A stretch of 64,000 nt of DNA from Pseudomonas jinjuensis (GCF_900103845.1 NZ_FNIJ01000019.1:62001-126000); one strand, 5' to 3'; positions 17,211 through 31,950 are shown, counted from the first letter of the stretch. Notes: generated from the sequence alone by a model not told the origin. Numbers and translations: made by a program.

Positions 17211-18029
17211 ATGCAGCCATTCATGAACAGCCAAGACGCGAAGGACATGGCGGACATCATCGCCGCCGTCGGCACCGAAAAGCTGGGGCACAGTCTCTGC
17301 TCGCTGCTGAGCCGGGACATCGGCTTCGACATGAGCTGCGCCTATCTCTTCCGCTTCGACCGCAATGCCGAGCTGCTCCACGACGGCTACAACGGCCTGG
17401 TATCGCCGGCGACGCTGGAAGGCTACTCCCGCGGCGGCTACCTGCTCGATCCGTTCTACGTGGCGAGCATGAACCAGCATCCGGCCGGGGTATGGCGCAT
17501 GAGCGAGCTGGCGCCGGACAGCTTCTTCTCCTCGGGTTTCGCCATCTCGCGGGACATCCACCCCTGCGTATCCTCCAGCCACGGCACCCTCGTCGAGGAA
17601 ATCGGCTACATCGTTCCCCTGCAGCCGCAGACCGCCATCGTCCTGTCGCTGATGAAGGCCGAGAACCAGGGCCCCTTCGAGGCCGCCGAAGTCCGGCGGC
17701 TCGAAGCCCTGGCGCCGATCGTCAGCTCGGCCCTGGAACTGCACTGGCGCGTATTCCTGAAAGGCCCCGATGCCACCCTGGCCAGCCCGGAAAGCAAGCT
17801 CGAAAGCGCATTCGTGAATTTTCTCCAGGGCCAGCTGACCGACGCCCAGCGCTACATCGCCAAGCTCATCCTGCAGGGCCACAGCAATGCCTCCATCGCC
17901 CGCCTGCTGGGCATTTCCGAAGGCACCGTCAAGGTCCACAAGCACAACATCTACCAGCGGCTGGAGATATCCAGCAATTCGGACCTGTTCCGGCTGTTCA
18001 TCGGCTATATCGCCAAATCCGCCCGATAG
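17211..18029 (+). CDS. LuxR-type transcriptional regulator
   Basis: About 272 aa. The C-terminal LuxR/GerE helix-turn-helix covers about 205-265, with LTDAQRYIAKLILQGHSNASIARLLGISEGTVKVHKHNIY-type sequence. The N-terminal half (about 20-185) is a GAF/PAS-like sensor, with FDMSCAYLFRFD and TAIVLSLMKAENQGPF. It has no receiver aspartate pattern and is not clearly an acyl-homoserine-lactone binding domain. A small-molecule sensor that controls the block is the likeliest role. The start is uncertain: ATG 17211, ATG 17223 or an upstream ATG at 17133 inside the terminator tail. I prefer 17211. Confidence 0.8.
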   Translation: MQPFMNSQDAKDMADIIAAVGTEKLGHSLCSLLSRDIGFDMSCAYLFRFDRNAELLHDGYNGLVSPATLEGYSRGGYLLDPFYVASMNQHPAGVWRMSELAPDSFFSSGFAISRDIHPCVSSSHGTLVEEIGYIVPLQPQTAIVLSLMKAENQGPFEAAEVRRLEALAPIVSSALELHWRVFLKGPDATLASPESKLESAFVNFLQGQLTDAQRYIAKLILQGHSNASIARLLGISEGTVKVHKHNIYQRLEISSNSDLFRLFIGYIAKSAR

Positions 18030-18051
18030 GGATCTCGAAGGCGCAGTCGTG

Positions 18052-18077
18052 AAAAAGCCGGCATCGAGCCGGCTTTG
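18052..18077. terminator. Bidirectional terminator
   Basis: Arms AAGCCGGC (18055-18062) and GCCGGCTT (18068-18075), with an A-run on the left and TTTG on the right. It lies between the convergent LuxR-type and MscS-type genes and marks the right edge of the accessory block. Confidence 0.85.
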
Positions 18078-18094
18078 TTCGTTCCGCAGGGTGC

Positions 18095-18940
18095 TTACTC
18101 GACGAAGGCTTCCTCGCCGCTGCGCACCACCCGCACCATGCGGCTGGGCACGGCCATGTCGATGCCGCTGGACAGCAGGCGCTGGCGCACCTGGTCGTTG
18201 AGCATGAAGGTGACCGCCCAGTAGTCGGCATTGGCGGTCCACAGGCGCAGCGAGAGCGTCGCCGAGTTCTCGCTGAGCCCGGCGATCACCACCTCCGGTG
18301 CGGGGTCGCGCAGGACTCGCGGGTCCCTGGCCAGCTCCTCGAGGATCGAGCGGGCATGCTCCAGGTCGGCGTCATAGGCCAGCTTGAGATCGAAGATCAC
18401 CTTGCGCGTTTCCTGGCGCGAGGTGTTTATGATGATGCCGTTGGACAGCACGCCGTTGGGCACGATCACCGTGCGGTTGTCGCCGGTGCGCAGCACGGTG
18501 TGGAAGATCATGATGCTGTCCACGGTGCCGGCCACGCCCTGCGCCTCGATCCAGTCGCCCACCTTGAACGGGCGGAACAGCAGGATCAGCACACCGCCGG
18601 CGAAGTTCGACAGGCTGCCCTGCAGGGCCAGGCCGATGGCCAGGCCGGCGGCGCCGATGGCGGCGACGAAGCTGGTGGTCTGGATGCCGATCATCGAGGC
18701 GACGCTGACGACCAGCAGGACCTTCAGAATGATGTTCACCAGGCTGCCGACGAAGCCCTGCAGCGTGCGGTCGACATGCTGGCTGGCGAGCAGCCCGCCG
18801 ATCCGGTGGGTGAGAGTGTTGACCAGCCACCAGCCGACCACCAGGGTCACCAGCGCGAGGAGAATCTGCCCGCTGTACGCCAGTACCACCGGCAGCCAGG
18901 TCTCGGTCGCCTTGACCAGTTGGTCGTAGTTCATATCCAT
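18095..18940 (-). CDS. Small-conductance mechanosensitive channel, MscS family
   Basis: A 281-aa inner-membrane channel of the E. coli MscS size class. Three hydrophobic segments lie in the first 125 residues. The pore-lining helix has the Gly/Ala pattern IGAAGLAIGLALQGSLSNFAGG (about 100-121). The MscS beta domain follows (FKVGDWIEAQGVAGTV, IVPNGVLSNGIIIN), then the mixed C-terminal cage. It protects against hypo-osmotic shock. The ATG at 18940 has AGGAG 5 bases upstream; a longer frame to 18991 is open but less likely. Confidence 0.93.
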   Translation of the reverse strand: MDMNYDQLVKATETWLPVVLAYSGQILLALVTLVVGWWLVNTLTHRIGGLLASQHVDRTLQGFVGSLVNIILKVLLVVSVASMIGIQTTSFVAAIGAAGLAIGLALQGSLSNFAGGVLILLFRPFKVGDWIEAQGVAGTVDSIMIFHTVLRTGDNRTVIVPNGVLSNGIIINTSRQETRKVIFDLKLAYDADLEHARSILEELARDPRVLRDPAPEVVIAGLSENSATLSLRLWTANADYWAVTFMLNDQVRQRLLSSGIDMAVPSRMVRVVRSGEEAFVE

Positions 18941-19051
18941 GGAAACTCCTTTCTCTTCAACCTGAAACGCAACCGCCATGGCCAGGGCCATGGCGGCAAA
19001 GTGCCCACTCGGCCTACATGCGACGCCGGGTGGCTGCGGAGGTTCCCCCGC

Positions 19052-19564
<513 letters not shown>

Positions 19565-19602
19565 TCACAGAGGGAACGCGCCTGGCTTGACGGTAAAAAT
19601 GA

Positions 19603-21585
<1,983 letters not shown>

Positions 21586-21627
21586 GGGCGGGCTAACCTG
21601 CCCGCCTTTCCGCTGACGATCGCGCCT

Positions 21628-23691
21628 ATGTCCTCCCTCATGATCCTGCGCCAGCGCCTGGAAAACCTGCCGGTCGGCCAGAAGATCCTCGCCGCCCTGC
21701 TGGTGCTGCTGGCCACCGTGCTGCTGGTGGCCAACTTCGCCTTCATCAGCGCCGCCTACTGGATCTCCCAGGACAGCGTGGCGCCCCAGGCCATCCAGAC
21801 CATCGGCCGGCTGATCGCCAACCCGGCGCTCAGCCAGCCGGCGCTCAGTTCGCCGGAAGAAGCCAGCATCCTCCTCGACCAGCTCGACGACTACCAGCCG
21901 CTGCGCGCCGCCGCGTTGTACAACAGCGACGGCCTGCGCATCGCCCAGGTCCCGCGGGCGGGCTCGATGGACCTGCCGGCGCGGCTCGACCAGCTGGAAC
22001 GCTGGCGCCGCCAGGAATACCGCCTCAACGCCCTGTTCGAACTGCCCCAGCCCGACGGCAGCGCCGGCTACCTGCTGCTGGTCGCCAGCAGCGAACTGCC
22101 CGGCGCCTTCTATACCGGCACCCTCACCGCCAGCCTGGCGATCCTCGCCGTCAGCGTGCTGCTCTGGATGCTCATCGCCCGGCAGATCCGCCGGCTGATC
22201 ACCCGGCCGATCCGCAACCTGGAGGAAATCTCGCGCCAGGTCACCCGCGAGGAGAACTACTCCCTGCGCGCCGAGCGCGGCAACGCCGACGAGATCGGCC
22301 GCCTGGCCGACGCCTTCAACACCATGCTGACCCGCATCGAGGCCCGCGAACAGCAGCTCAAGCGCGCCCGCGACGACGCCCAGGAAGCGGTGGAACAGGC
22401 GCAGTCGCTGGCCGAGGAGACCCGCCGCTCGAACCGCAAGCTGGAGCTGGAAGTCCAGGTCCGCAGCAAGATCGAGAAGAAGCTCACCGGCTTCCAGAAC
22501 TACCTGAACAGCATCATCGACTCCATGCCCTCGGCGCTGATCGCGGTGGACGAGCAGTTCTACGTCACCCAGTGGAACCAGGAGGCCAGCCGGCTATCCG
22601 GCACCAGCCTGGACGACGCGGTGAACCAGCCGGTGTTCCTAGCCTTCCCCTCGCTCAAGCCGTTCCTCGCCCAGCTCAACCGCGCCGCCGAGCAGCACCG
22701 GGTCGAGCGCATCGAGCGGGTGACCTGGGCGCTGACCGACTCGCCGCGCCACTACGCCCTGACCTTCTACCCGCTGATGGGCGGCACCGGCCGTGGCGCG
22801 GTGATCCGCATCGACGACATCAGCGAGCGCCTGACCATGGAAGAAATGATGGTGCAGTCGGAAAAGATGCTCTCGGTGGGCGGCCTCGCCGCCGGCATGG
22901 CCCACGAGATCAACAACCCGCTGGGCGCCATCCTGCACAACGTGCAGAACATCCGCCGGCGGCTCTCGCCGGAGCTGCTGAAGAACCGCGAGAACGCCGC
23001 GGAAATCGGCATTTCCCTGGACGATCTCAACCACTACCTGGAAGCCCGCGAAATACCCAAGCTGCTCGACGGCATCCAGTACGCCGGCTCCCGCGCGGCG
23101 AAGATCGTCAGCCACATGCTCTCCTTCAGCCGCCGCAGCCACCGGCAGATGACCCCCTGCGAACTGCCCGCGCTGCTGGAGCAGGCGCTGGAGATCGCCG
23201 GCAACGACTTCGACCTGGTCAGCGGCTTCGACTTCAAGTCGCTGCAGATCATCCAGCAGTTCGACCCCCAGCTCGGCCCGGTGCCGGTGATCGCCAACGA
23301 GCTCGAGCAGGTCATCCTCAACCTGCTGAAGAACGCCGCCCAGGCCATCCACCTGCGCGATGACGAGGAGGAAGGCGAAACCGGCCGCATCATCCTGCGC
23401 ACCCGGCTGAACCCGCCGTGGGCGGAAATCCAGGTGGAGGACAACGGCTGCGGCATGCCGGAAAGCGTGCGCAAGCGCATCTTCGAGCCGTTCTTCACCA
23501 CCAAGGAAGTCGGCCAGGGCACCGGGCTCGGCCTGTCGGTCTCGTATTTCATCATCACCAACAACCACAAGGGGCAGATGGAGGTGCAGTCCGAACTCGG
23601 TCAGGGCACCTGCTTCACCCTGCGCCTGCCGCTCGGCGACGAAGCCGGCACCGCCGCTGCGCAGCCGGCGCGCGAAGACACGGAGTACTGA
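21628..23691 (+). CDS. Orphan membrane sensor histidine kinase (PAS/HAMP)
   Basis: A 687-aa protein. A transmembrane helix lies at about 18-45, a periplasmic domain at about 46-165, a second helix at about 166-188, and HAMP at about 190-245 (IRRLITRPIRNLEEI). A Glu/Gln/Ala-rich coiled coil runs from about 245 to 285. A PAS domain covers about 293-400 (SIIDSMPSALIAVDEQFYV). HisKA has His near residue 426 in GMAHEINNPLGAI, and the HATPase domain has NLLKNAAQAI, VEDNGCGMP and GTGLGLSVSYFI. It ends with an Ala-rich tail. There is no response regulator beside it. The PAO1 counterpart, PA4398, has been linked to swarming and biofilm, as I recall. Confidence 0.9.
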   Translation: MSSLMILRQRLENLPVGQKILAALLVLLATVLLVANFAFISAAYWISQDSVAPQAIQTIGRLIANPALSQPALSSPEEASILLDQLDDYQPLRAAALYNSDGLRIAQVPRAGSMDLPARLDQLERWRRQEYRLNALFELPQPDGSAGYLLLVASSELPGAFYTGTLTASLAILAVSVLLWMLIARQIRRLITRPIRNLEEISRQVTREENYSLRAERGNADEIGRLADAFNTMLTRIEAREQQLKRARDDAQEAVEQAQSLAEETRRSNRKLELEVQVRSKIEKKLTGFQNYLNSIIDSMPSALIAVDEQFYVTQWNQEASRLSGTSLDDAVNQPVFLAFPSLKPFLAQLNRAAEQHRVERIERVTWALTDSPRHYALTFYPLMGGTGRGAVIRIDDISERLTMEEMMVQSEKMLSVGGLAAGMAHEINNPLGAILHNVQNIRRRLSPELLKNRENAAEIGISLDDLNHYLEAREIPKLLDGIQYAGSRAAKIVSHMLSFSRRSHRQMTPCELPALLEQALEIAGNDFDLVSGFDFKSLQIIQQFDPQLGPVPVIANELEQVILNLLKNAAQAIHLRDDEEEGETGRIILRTRLNPPWAEIQVEDNGCGMPESVRKRIFEPFFTTKEVGQGTGLGLSVSYFIITNNHKGQMEVQSELGQGTCFTLRLPLGDEAGTAAAQPAREDTEY

Positions 23692-23694
23692 ACC

Positions 23695-24267
23695 ATGGGA
23701 AACCGCCTGTCGAAGATCTACACCCGCACCGGCGATGCCGGCGAAACCGGCCTGGCCGACGGCCGCCGCGTGCCCAAGCACCATCCCCGGGTGGAAGCCA
23801 TGGGCGCGGTGGACGAGCTGAACAGCCATCTCGGCCTGCTGCTGGCCGGGCTGAACGAGGCGCGCAGCAGCGCGCTGGAAGAAGTGACCGGTGTACTCGC
23901 GCCGATCCAGCACCGCCTGTTCGACCTGGGCGGCGAACTGGCGATGCCGGAATACCGTGCGTTGAACGACGCCGAGGTGGAGCACCTGGAACAGGTGATC
24001 GACCGCTGGAACGAGGAACTCGGGCCGCTGAAGAACTTCATCCTGCCCGGCGGCTCACGCCTGGTGGCGCTGGCCCACCTGTGCCGCGCCCAGGCCCGCA
24101 ACGCCGAGCGCCGCTGCCAGCAGCTGAACGCCGAGGAACCGCTGGAAGGCATCGGCCTGCGCTACCTGAACCGCCTGTCCGACCTGCTGTTCGTCGCCGC
24201 CCGCATCATCGCCCGGCGCCAGGGCGTGGCCGAAGTCCTCTGGCAGGCGAAGGACAAGCCAGCCTGA
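23695..24267 (+). CDS. Cob(I)yrinic acid a,c-diamide adenosyltransferase (PduO type)
   Basis: A 190-aa ATP:corrinoid adenosyltransferase of the PduO/EutT-like fold, beginning GNRLSKIYTRTGDAGETGLADGRR-type sequence with the ATP-binding TRTGD at about 11-15. FILPGGS and the CRAQARNAERR stretch (about 125-142) carry the conserved Arg/Asn active-site residues. It makes adenosylcobalamin from cob(I)alamin. It starts 3 bases after the kinase stop, suggesting cotranscription. Adenosylcobalamin is the cofactor of ethanolamine ammonia lyase, but no such lyase is in the window. Confidence 0.93.
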   Translation: MGNRLSKIYTRTGDAGETGLADGRRVPKHHPRVEAMGAVDELNSHLGLLLAGLNEARSSALEEVTGVLAPIQHRLFDLGGELAMPEYRALNDAEVEHLEQVIDRWNEELGPLKNFILPGGSRLVALAHLCRAQARNAERRCQQLNAEEPLEGIGLRYLNRLSDLLFVAARIIARRQGVAEVLWQAKDKPA

Positions 24268-24275
24268 TCCAGCCG

Positions 24276-24354
24276 CATGGGTTTCGTAAACTCAACCCAT
24301 CCTACGACGACTTGCGCGCCCGCAGGATGGCGTTGAGCGCAGCGATACCCATCG
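24276..24354. repeat. Inverted REP-like doublet
   Basis: Two copies of a roughly 30-base element of the type GTAGGATGG...GTTGAG...ACCCATC, in opposite orientation: 24276-24305 (on the minus strand) and 24322-24354 (plus). The spacer is about 16 bases. Each copy can fold on itself and the pair can fold together. It lies between the convergent adenosyltransferase and Nudix genes, where it may serve as transcription end or mRNA stabiliser. Such repeats are common in Pseudomonas intergenic regions. Confidence 0.65.
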
Positions 24355-24364
24355 ATTCCTCCGC

Positions 24365-25312
24365 CTAGCTCGCCGTCGGCCAGAACGCGCGGATACCCGC
24401 GACGCCCTGAGCCCCCGCCTCCCAGGCGCGCTGAACGTCCTGCGGGCCGACGCCACCGAGCAGGAACACCGGCTGGTTGAAGCCGGTGATCAACGCCTTC
24501 GCCGCCTCCCAGCCCAGAGCCGGCTCGCCCGGATGGCTCGCGGTGGGCTGCAGCGGCGACAGGGTGACGAAATCCACCCCCATCGCCGTGGCCAGGGCCA
24601 GCTCCTCGGCATCGTGGCAGGACGCCGCCAGCAGCCGCCCTTCCGGGAAAGGCCGGCCATTGGGCGCGTACTTGCGCAGCTGTTCGGCGGTCAGATGCCA
24701 GCCGGCGGCGGGGAAGTCGCCCAGCCACTCCAGCGGCCCCTTGAGCATCAGCTGCGCCTTGCCGGCGCAGAGGCCCATGGCGTCCACCGCCAGGTCGCGG
24801 TACTCGGGGCTGAACATGTTCGGCGCGCGCAGCTGGATCAGGCGGAAACCCTGGGCAATGGCGGTCCGCAGGCCCTGCAGCAGCTCCTGCGGCTCGAGGC
24901 CGTCCGGGGTGATCAGGTAGCGTTCGGGCAGGCGCGCGGCTTGGACGATCGGCGCGTTGGCGGCGGGGAAATCGTAGTTCGGCAGCTCACGGGCGCTGAC
25001 CCAGGCCAGCGGCTGCCCTTCGGCGCCGTGCGGTTCGCCGGAGAAGGCGCTGACTTCCCAGACGTCCAGCAGCACGTGCTTGTCCGGATAGTCGTGGTGC
25101 ACCTGGATCAGCGGGCGCGCCTGCTCGACGACGATGCCCAGCTCTTCCTGCAGTTCCCTGGCAAGGGCGAGCGGCACCGCCTCGCCCTCCTCCACCTTGC
25201 CGCCGGGGAATTCCCACAGGCCGCCCTGGTGCTTGTCGTCCGCTCGCCGGGCGATCAGCACCCGGCCATCCGCCCCGCGAATCACCGCGGCGGCGACATG
25301 TACTCGTTTCAC
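24365..25312 (-). CDS. Nudix hydrolase / thiamine-phosphate-synthase-like fusion
   Basis: A 315-aa two-domain protein. The N-terminal MutT/Nudix domain (1-130) has the box GGKVEEGEAV...RELQEELG with the metal-binding Glu residues intact; the MutT class removes 8-oxo-dGTP or related nucleotides. The C-terminal half (about 140-315) is a ThiE/TenI-like barrel (LIQLRAPN, GWHLTAEQL, SPLQPTASHPG, FLLGGVGPQDV). The Lys normally following the Arg in the ThiE QLR-x-K motif is missing, so thiamin phosphate synthase activity is doubtful. The start is a GTG with GAGGAG 8 bases upstream. Such fusions are common in gammaproteobacteria. Confidence 0.9.
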   Translation of the reverse strand: MKRVHVAAAVIRGADGRVLIARRADDKHQGGLWEFPGGKVEEGEAVPLALARELQEELGIVVEQARPLIQVHHDYPDKHVLLDVWEVSAFSGEPHGAEGQPLAWVSARELPNYDFPAANAPIVQAARLPERYLITPDGLEPQELLQGLRTAIAQGFRLIQLRAPNMFSPEYRDLAVDAMGLCAGKAQLMLKGPLEWLGDFPAAGWHLTAEQLRKYAPNGRPFPEGRLLAASCHDAEELALATAMGVDFVTLSPLQPTASHPGEPALGWEAAKALITGFNQPVFLLGGVGPQDVQRAWEAGAQGVAGIRAFWPTAS

Positions 25313-25327
25313 TGCAACTACTCCTCG

Positions 25328-25957
25328 TCAGGCCTGCTCGGCCAGCGCCGCCTGCAACCACGGCTGGAACGCCGGCCACTGATAGATGGTATCGACATAG
25401 GTCTTGGCGATCGGCGGCAAGGCCACGGCATAGCTGCGGAACCGCGTGGCGACCGGCGCGTAGAAGGCGTCGGCGATGCTCGCGTGGCCGAACAGGAACG
25501 GCCCGTCCTGGCCGAAGCCCTGCCGGCAGAACGTCCACAGTTCGACGATGCGGGCGATGTCCGCCTCGACCTCGGCCGGCACCTGCTCCAGCGCCTGGTG
25601 GCGCTGCAGGTTCATCGGCATGTGCGTGCGCAGCGCGACGAAGCCGCTGTGCATCTCCGCACAGACCGACCGCGCCAGGGCCCGCGCCGTCTCCCCGCGC
25701 GGCCACAGATGGGCCTCGGGAAAGCTCTCGGCCAGGTACTCGGCGATCGCCAGGGAGTCCCAGATCGCGCCGTCCGCGCATTTCAGCAGGGGCACCTTGC
25801 CGGTGGGCGAGTGCTCGCGGATGAGCCGGGCGGTATCCGGGCGGTCCAGCGGGATGAGGACTTCCTCGAACTCCTCGCCGGTCAGTTGCATCGCCAACCA
25901 GCCGCGCAGCGACCAGGACGAGAGATTCTTGTTGCCAATAACCAGTGTCATGGACAT
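25328..25957 (-). CDS. Glutathione S-transferase family protein
   Basis: A 209-aa GST. The thioredoxin-like N-terminal domain (1-80) has NKNLSSWSLRGWLAM with a Ser catalytic candidate at about 14-15, and GKVPLLKC with the cis-Pro and DSLAIAEYL that binds the gamma-glutamyl part of glutathione. The helical C-terminal domain includes FLFGHASIADAFYAPV, with the usual N-capping motif. The substrate is unknown. The start ATG 25957 has GAGGAG 8 bases upstream. It precedes the Nudix gene by 15 bases on the same strand. Confidence 0.9.
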   Translation of the reverse strand: MSMTLVIGNKNLSSWSLRGWLAMQLTGEEFEEVLIPLDRPDTARLIREHSPTGKVPLLKCADGAIWDSLAIAEYLAESFPEAHLWPRGETARALARSVCAEMHSGFVALRTHMPMNLQRHQALEQVPAEVEADIARIVELWTFCRQGFGQDGPFLFGHASIADAFYAPVATRFRSYAVALPPIAKTYVDTIYQWPAFQPWLQAALAEQA

Positions 25958-26063
25958 GTGCGCCGCTCCTCGATCGTTCACCTTCTGACGACCATAGGAG
26001 CCACGCACGACGAATACAAATTCCCGATTTTCATCCAGGGATGAAAACCGGGAATCGGAACGA

Positions 26064-27281
26064 TCAGGTGCGGTATTCCGCGTTGATCTTCACGTATTCG
26101 TGGGACAGGTCGGTGGTCCAGATGGTCTCGCTGCAGCTGCCGCGGCCCAGTTCGATGCGGATGGTGATCTCTTCCTGGGCCATGACCTGCGCGCCCTGGT
26201 CCTCGCTGTAGCTGGCGGCACGGCCGCCGCGGCTGGCGATGCAGACCTCGTCGAGGAACACGTCGATCAGGCTGACGTCCAGGTTCGGCACGCCGGCGCG
26301 GCCGACCGCCGCGAGGATGCGCCCCCAGTTCGGGTCGGAGGCGAACAGCGCGGTCTTGATCAGCGGCGAGTGGGCCACCGCGTAACCGACGTCCAGGCAT
26401 TCCTGGTGGTTGGCGCCGCCGTTGACCGCCACGGTGACGAACTTGGTGGCGCCCTCGCCGTCGCGGACGATGGCCTGGGCCAGCTCCATGGACACTTCCA
26501 GCACCGCCTGCTTGAGCGCGGCGAACAGTTCGCCGCTGGCGCTGGTCACTTCCGGCAGCGCCGCCTGGCCGGTGGCGATCAGCATGCAGCAGTCGTTGGT
26601 CGAGGTGTCGCCATCGATGGTGATGCGGTTGAAGGACTTGTTCGACGCGTCGCGCAGCAGGTCCTGCAGCACGCCCTGGGCGACCCGGGCGTCGGTGGCG
26701 ATGTAGCCGAGCATGGTCGCCATGTTCGGCTTGATCATGCCGGCGCCCTTGCTGATGCCGGTGACGGTGACGGTGACGCCGTCATGCACGAACTGGCGGC
26801 TGGCGCCCTTCGGCAGGGTGTCGGTAGTCATGATGCCGGCAGCGGCGTCGGCCCAGTTGTCCACGGACAGATTGGCCAGCGCGGCAGGCAGCGCGGCTTC
26901 GATCTTCTCCACCGGCAGCGGCTCGCCGATCACGCCGGTGGAGTACGGCAGCACGGAGTTCTCGTCGACGCCGGCCAGCTCGGCCAGCTTGGCGCAAGCC
27001 CGCGCGGCGGCGGCCAGGCCCGGCTCGCCGGTACCGGCGTTGGCGTTGCCGGTATTGGTCAGCAGGTAGCGCACGTTACCGAGGAAGCGCTTGCGGGAGA
27101 GGATCACCGGGGCGGCGCAGAACGCGTTGGTGGTGAAGACTCCGGCGACGGTGGAGCCTTCGGCGCAACGCATCACCACGATGTCCTTGCGCCCGGGGCG
27201 CTTGATGCCCGCGGAAGCGATACCGAGTTCGAAACCGGGAACCGGGTGCAGGGTGGGCATGGGGCCGAGACCGACAGCCAT
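26064..27281 (-). CDS. argJ: Bifunctional ornithine acetyltransferase / N-acetylglutamate synthase
   Basis: A 405-aa ArgJ. It transfers acetyl from N-acetylornithine to glutamate in the cyclic arginine pathway. The precursor cleaves itself before Thr189 in [12 protein letters not shown], and that Thr becomes the nucleophile of the beta chain. Other family text includes [36 protein letters not shown] and [19 protein letters not shown] lies 8 bases before the ATG. It is on the same strand as secA, but a terminator separates them. Confidence 0.97.
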   Translation of the reverse strand: MAVGLGPMPTLHPVPGFELGIASAGIKRPGRKDIVVMRCAEGSTVAGVFTTNAFCAAPVILSRKRFLGNVRYLLTNTGNANAGTGEPGLAAAARACAKLAELAGVDENSVLPYSTGVIGEPLPVEKIEAALPAALANLSVDNWADAAAGIMTTDTLPKGASRQFVHDGVTVTVTGISKGAGMIKPNMATMLGYIATDARVAQGVLQDLLRDASNKSFNRITIDGDTSTNDCCMLIATGQAALPEVTSASGELFAALKQAVLEVSMELAQAIVRDGEGATKFVTVAVNGGANHQECLDVGYAVAHSPLIKTALFASDPNWGRILAAVGRAGVPNLDVSLIDVFLDEVCIASRGGRAASYSEDQGAQVMAQEEITIRIELGRGSCSETIWTTDLSHEYVKINAEYRT

Positions 27282-27313
27282 GTGACGCGCTCCTTCAGGA
27301 TAGGTAGGGATGA

Positions 27314-27349
27314 GAAAAACGCCGCGAGCGGCTGGGCCGGTCGCGGCGT
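27314..27349 (-). terminator. Terminator of secA
   Basis: Arms ACGCCGCGA (27319-27327) and TCGCGGCGT (27341-27349), with AAAAA at 27315-27319 giving a U-run in the minus transcript. It lies between secA and the downstream argJ. Confidence 0.8.
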
Positions 27350-27368
27350 CGATATCACGGCAGGCGGA

Positions 27369-30125
<2,757 letters not shown>

Positions 30126-30415
30126 ATCGACTGGGTCATCCGAACTTGGGAAATGGAGGGCTGCCCGACTGGCTGGCCGCGCTGCGGAACCGCTACGAAG
30201 ACGGCATTCTAACCGGAAACGCCAGCGAAAGTAGTGCCGGCATCGTCAGGGGGAACCGGGAATCGTCCGGCGCCATCGGGGGGATGGTGCGGGCCAGAGG
30301 CTATCAGCATTTCCGGCTATATTGGGACGACCAGCGCCCATTTCAAGTTCGCCTCCGGCCGGCCGCTCGCGTCTATCTGCTACTATCGCGGTCAACCCAT
30401 CAGGCATCGTTCACC

Positions 30416-30880
30416 ATGGCATTCCGTCCCCTGCCGGCGCAGGCAATGACCAAGCTGCTGCGCGAGGCCAAGCCGCTGCAATCGCTGTTCAACCAGGCCC
30501 AGCACCTGGCGCAACTGCAGCAACTGCTCGACAGCCAGCTGCAGCCGGCCGCGCGCCCGCACTGCCATGTCGCCTCGCTGCGCCAGGGCAGCCTGCTGCT
30601 GGTCGTCACCGACGGCCACTGGGCCACCCGCCTGCGCTACCAGCAGCGCCGCCTGCTGCGCCAGCTGCAGACCTTCGAGGCGTTCGCCGGGCTCGAACGC
30701 ATCCTGTTCAAGGTGCAGCCGAGCGTCGAACGGCAGGCGCCGGTCCGCACCGTGCAACTCTCCGCCTCCGCCGCCGAAACCCTCCATGAAGCCGCCCAGG
30801 GCATCGCCGACCCGCGCCTCAGGGCCGCCCTCGAACGCCTGGCCAGCCGCAGCGGCAAGACTCCCGGCGACAAGGAATAA
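30416..30880 (+). CDS. dciA: DciA-like DUF721 protein (helicase loader/operator)
   Basis: A 154-aa DUF721 protein, starting MAFRPLPAQAMTKLLREAKPL with the core GSLLLVVTDGHWATRLRYQQRRLLRQL (about 62-88). The KH-like DUF721 domain is shared with DciA, the ancestral factor that loads DnaB helicase in bacteria lacking DnaC, including Pseudomonas. Frames extend further upstream, but the conserved region and the position of the ATG at 30416 favour this start. It is divergent from secA and convergent with lpxC. Confidence 0.85.
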   Translation: MAFRPLPAQAMTKLLREAKPLQSLFNQAQHLAQLQQLLDSQLQPAARPHCHVASLRQGSLLLVVTDGHWATRLRYQQRRLLRQLQTFEAFAGLERILFKVQPSVERQAPVRTVQLSASAAETLHEAAQGIADPRLRAALERLASRSGKTPGDKE

Positions 30881-30905
30881 AAAAAGCCACCCGAAGGTGG
30901 CTTCA
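30880..30905. terminator. Bidirectional terminator (dciA / lpxC)
   Basis: Arms AAGCCACC and GGTGGCTT around CGAA, with an A-run at 30877-30885 (U-run for lpxC transcription) and TTC on the right. It closes both the dciA unit and the long dcw-lpxC transcription unit. Confidence 0.85.
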
Positions 30906-30926
30906 AATATAGAAGGAGGAGGTTCC

Positions 30927-31868
<942 letters not shown>

Positions 31869-31950
31869 CTATTTTCAACAATGGGCGGGGATGATAGCAG
31901 AACCGCCCTTTGCTGAAAACCAATCACAACAATACTCCTGATAAATTACT

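Noticed and set aside
11834..18077. Genomic island with integrase or tRNA attachment site
   Set aside because: The block looks inserted relative to PAO1, but I see no tRNA, integrase, transposase or flanking direct repeat. The edges are only terminators.
23695..24267. Link between the cobalamin adenosyltransferase and the EutH-like gene
   Set aside because: They are six kilobases apart in different units. Without an ammonia lyase nearby, the shared theme of ethanolamine is not enough evidence.
30126..30415. A secM-like arrest peptide before secA
   Set aside because: No plausible minus-strand reading frame with a signal sequence and arrest motif lies upstream of secA in this gap, and secM is not expected in Pseudomonas.
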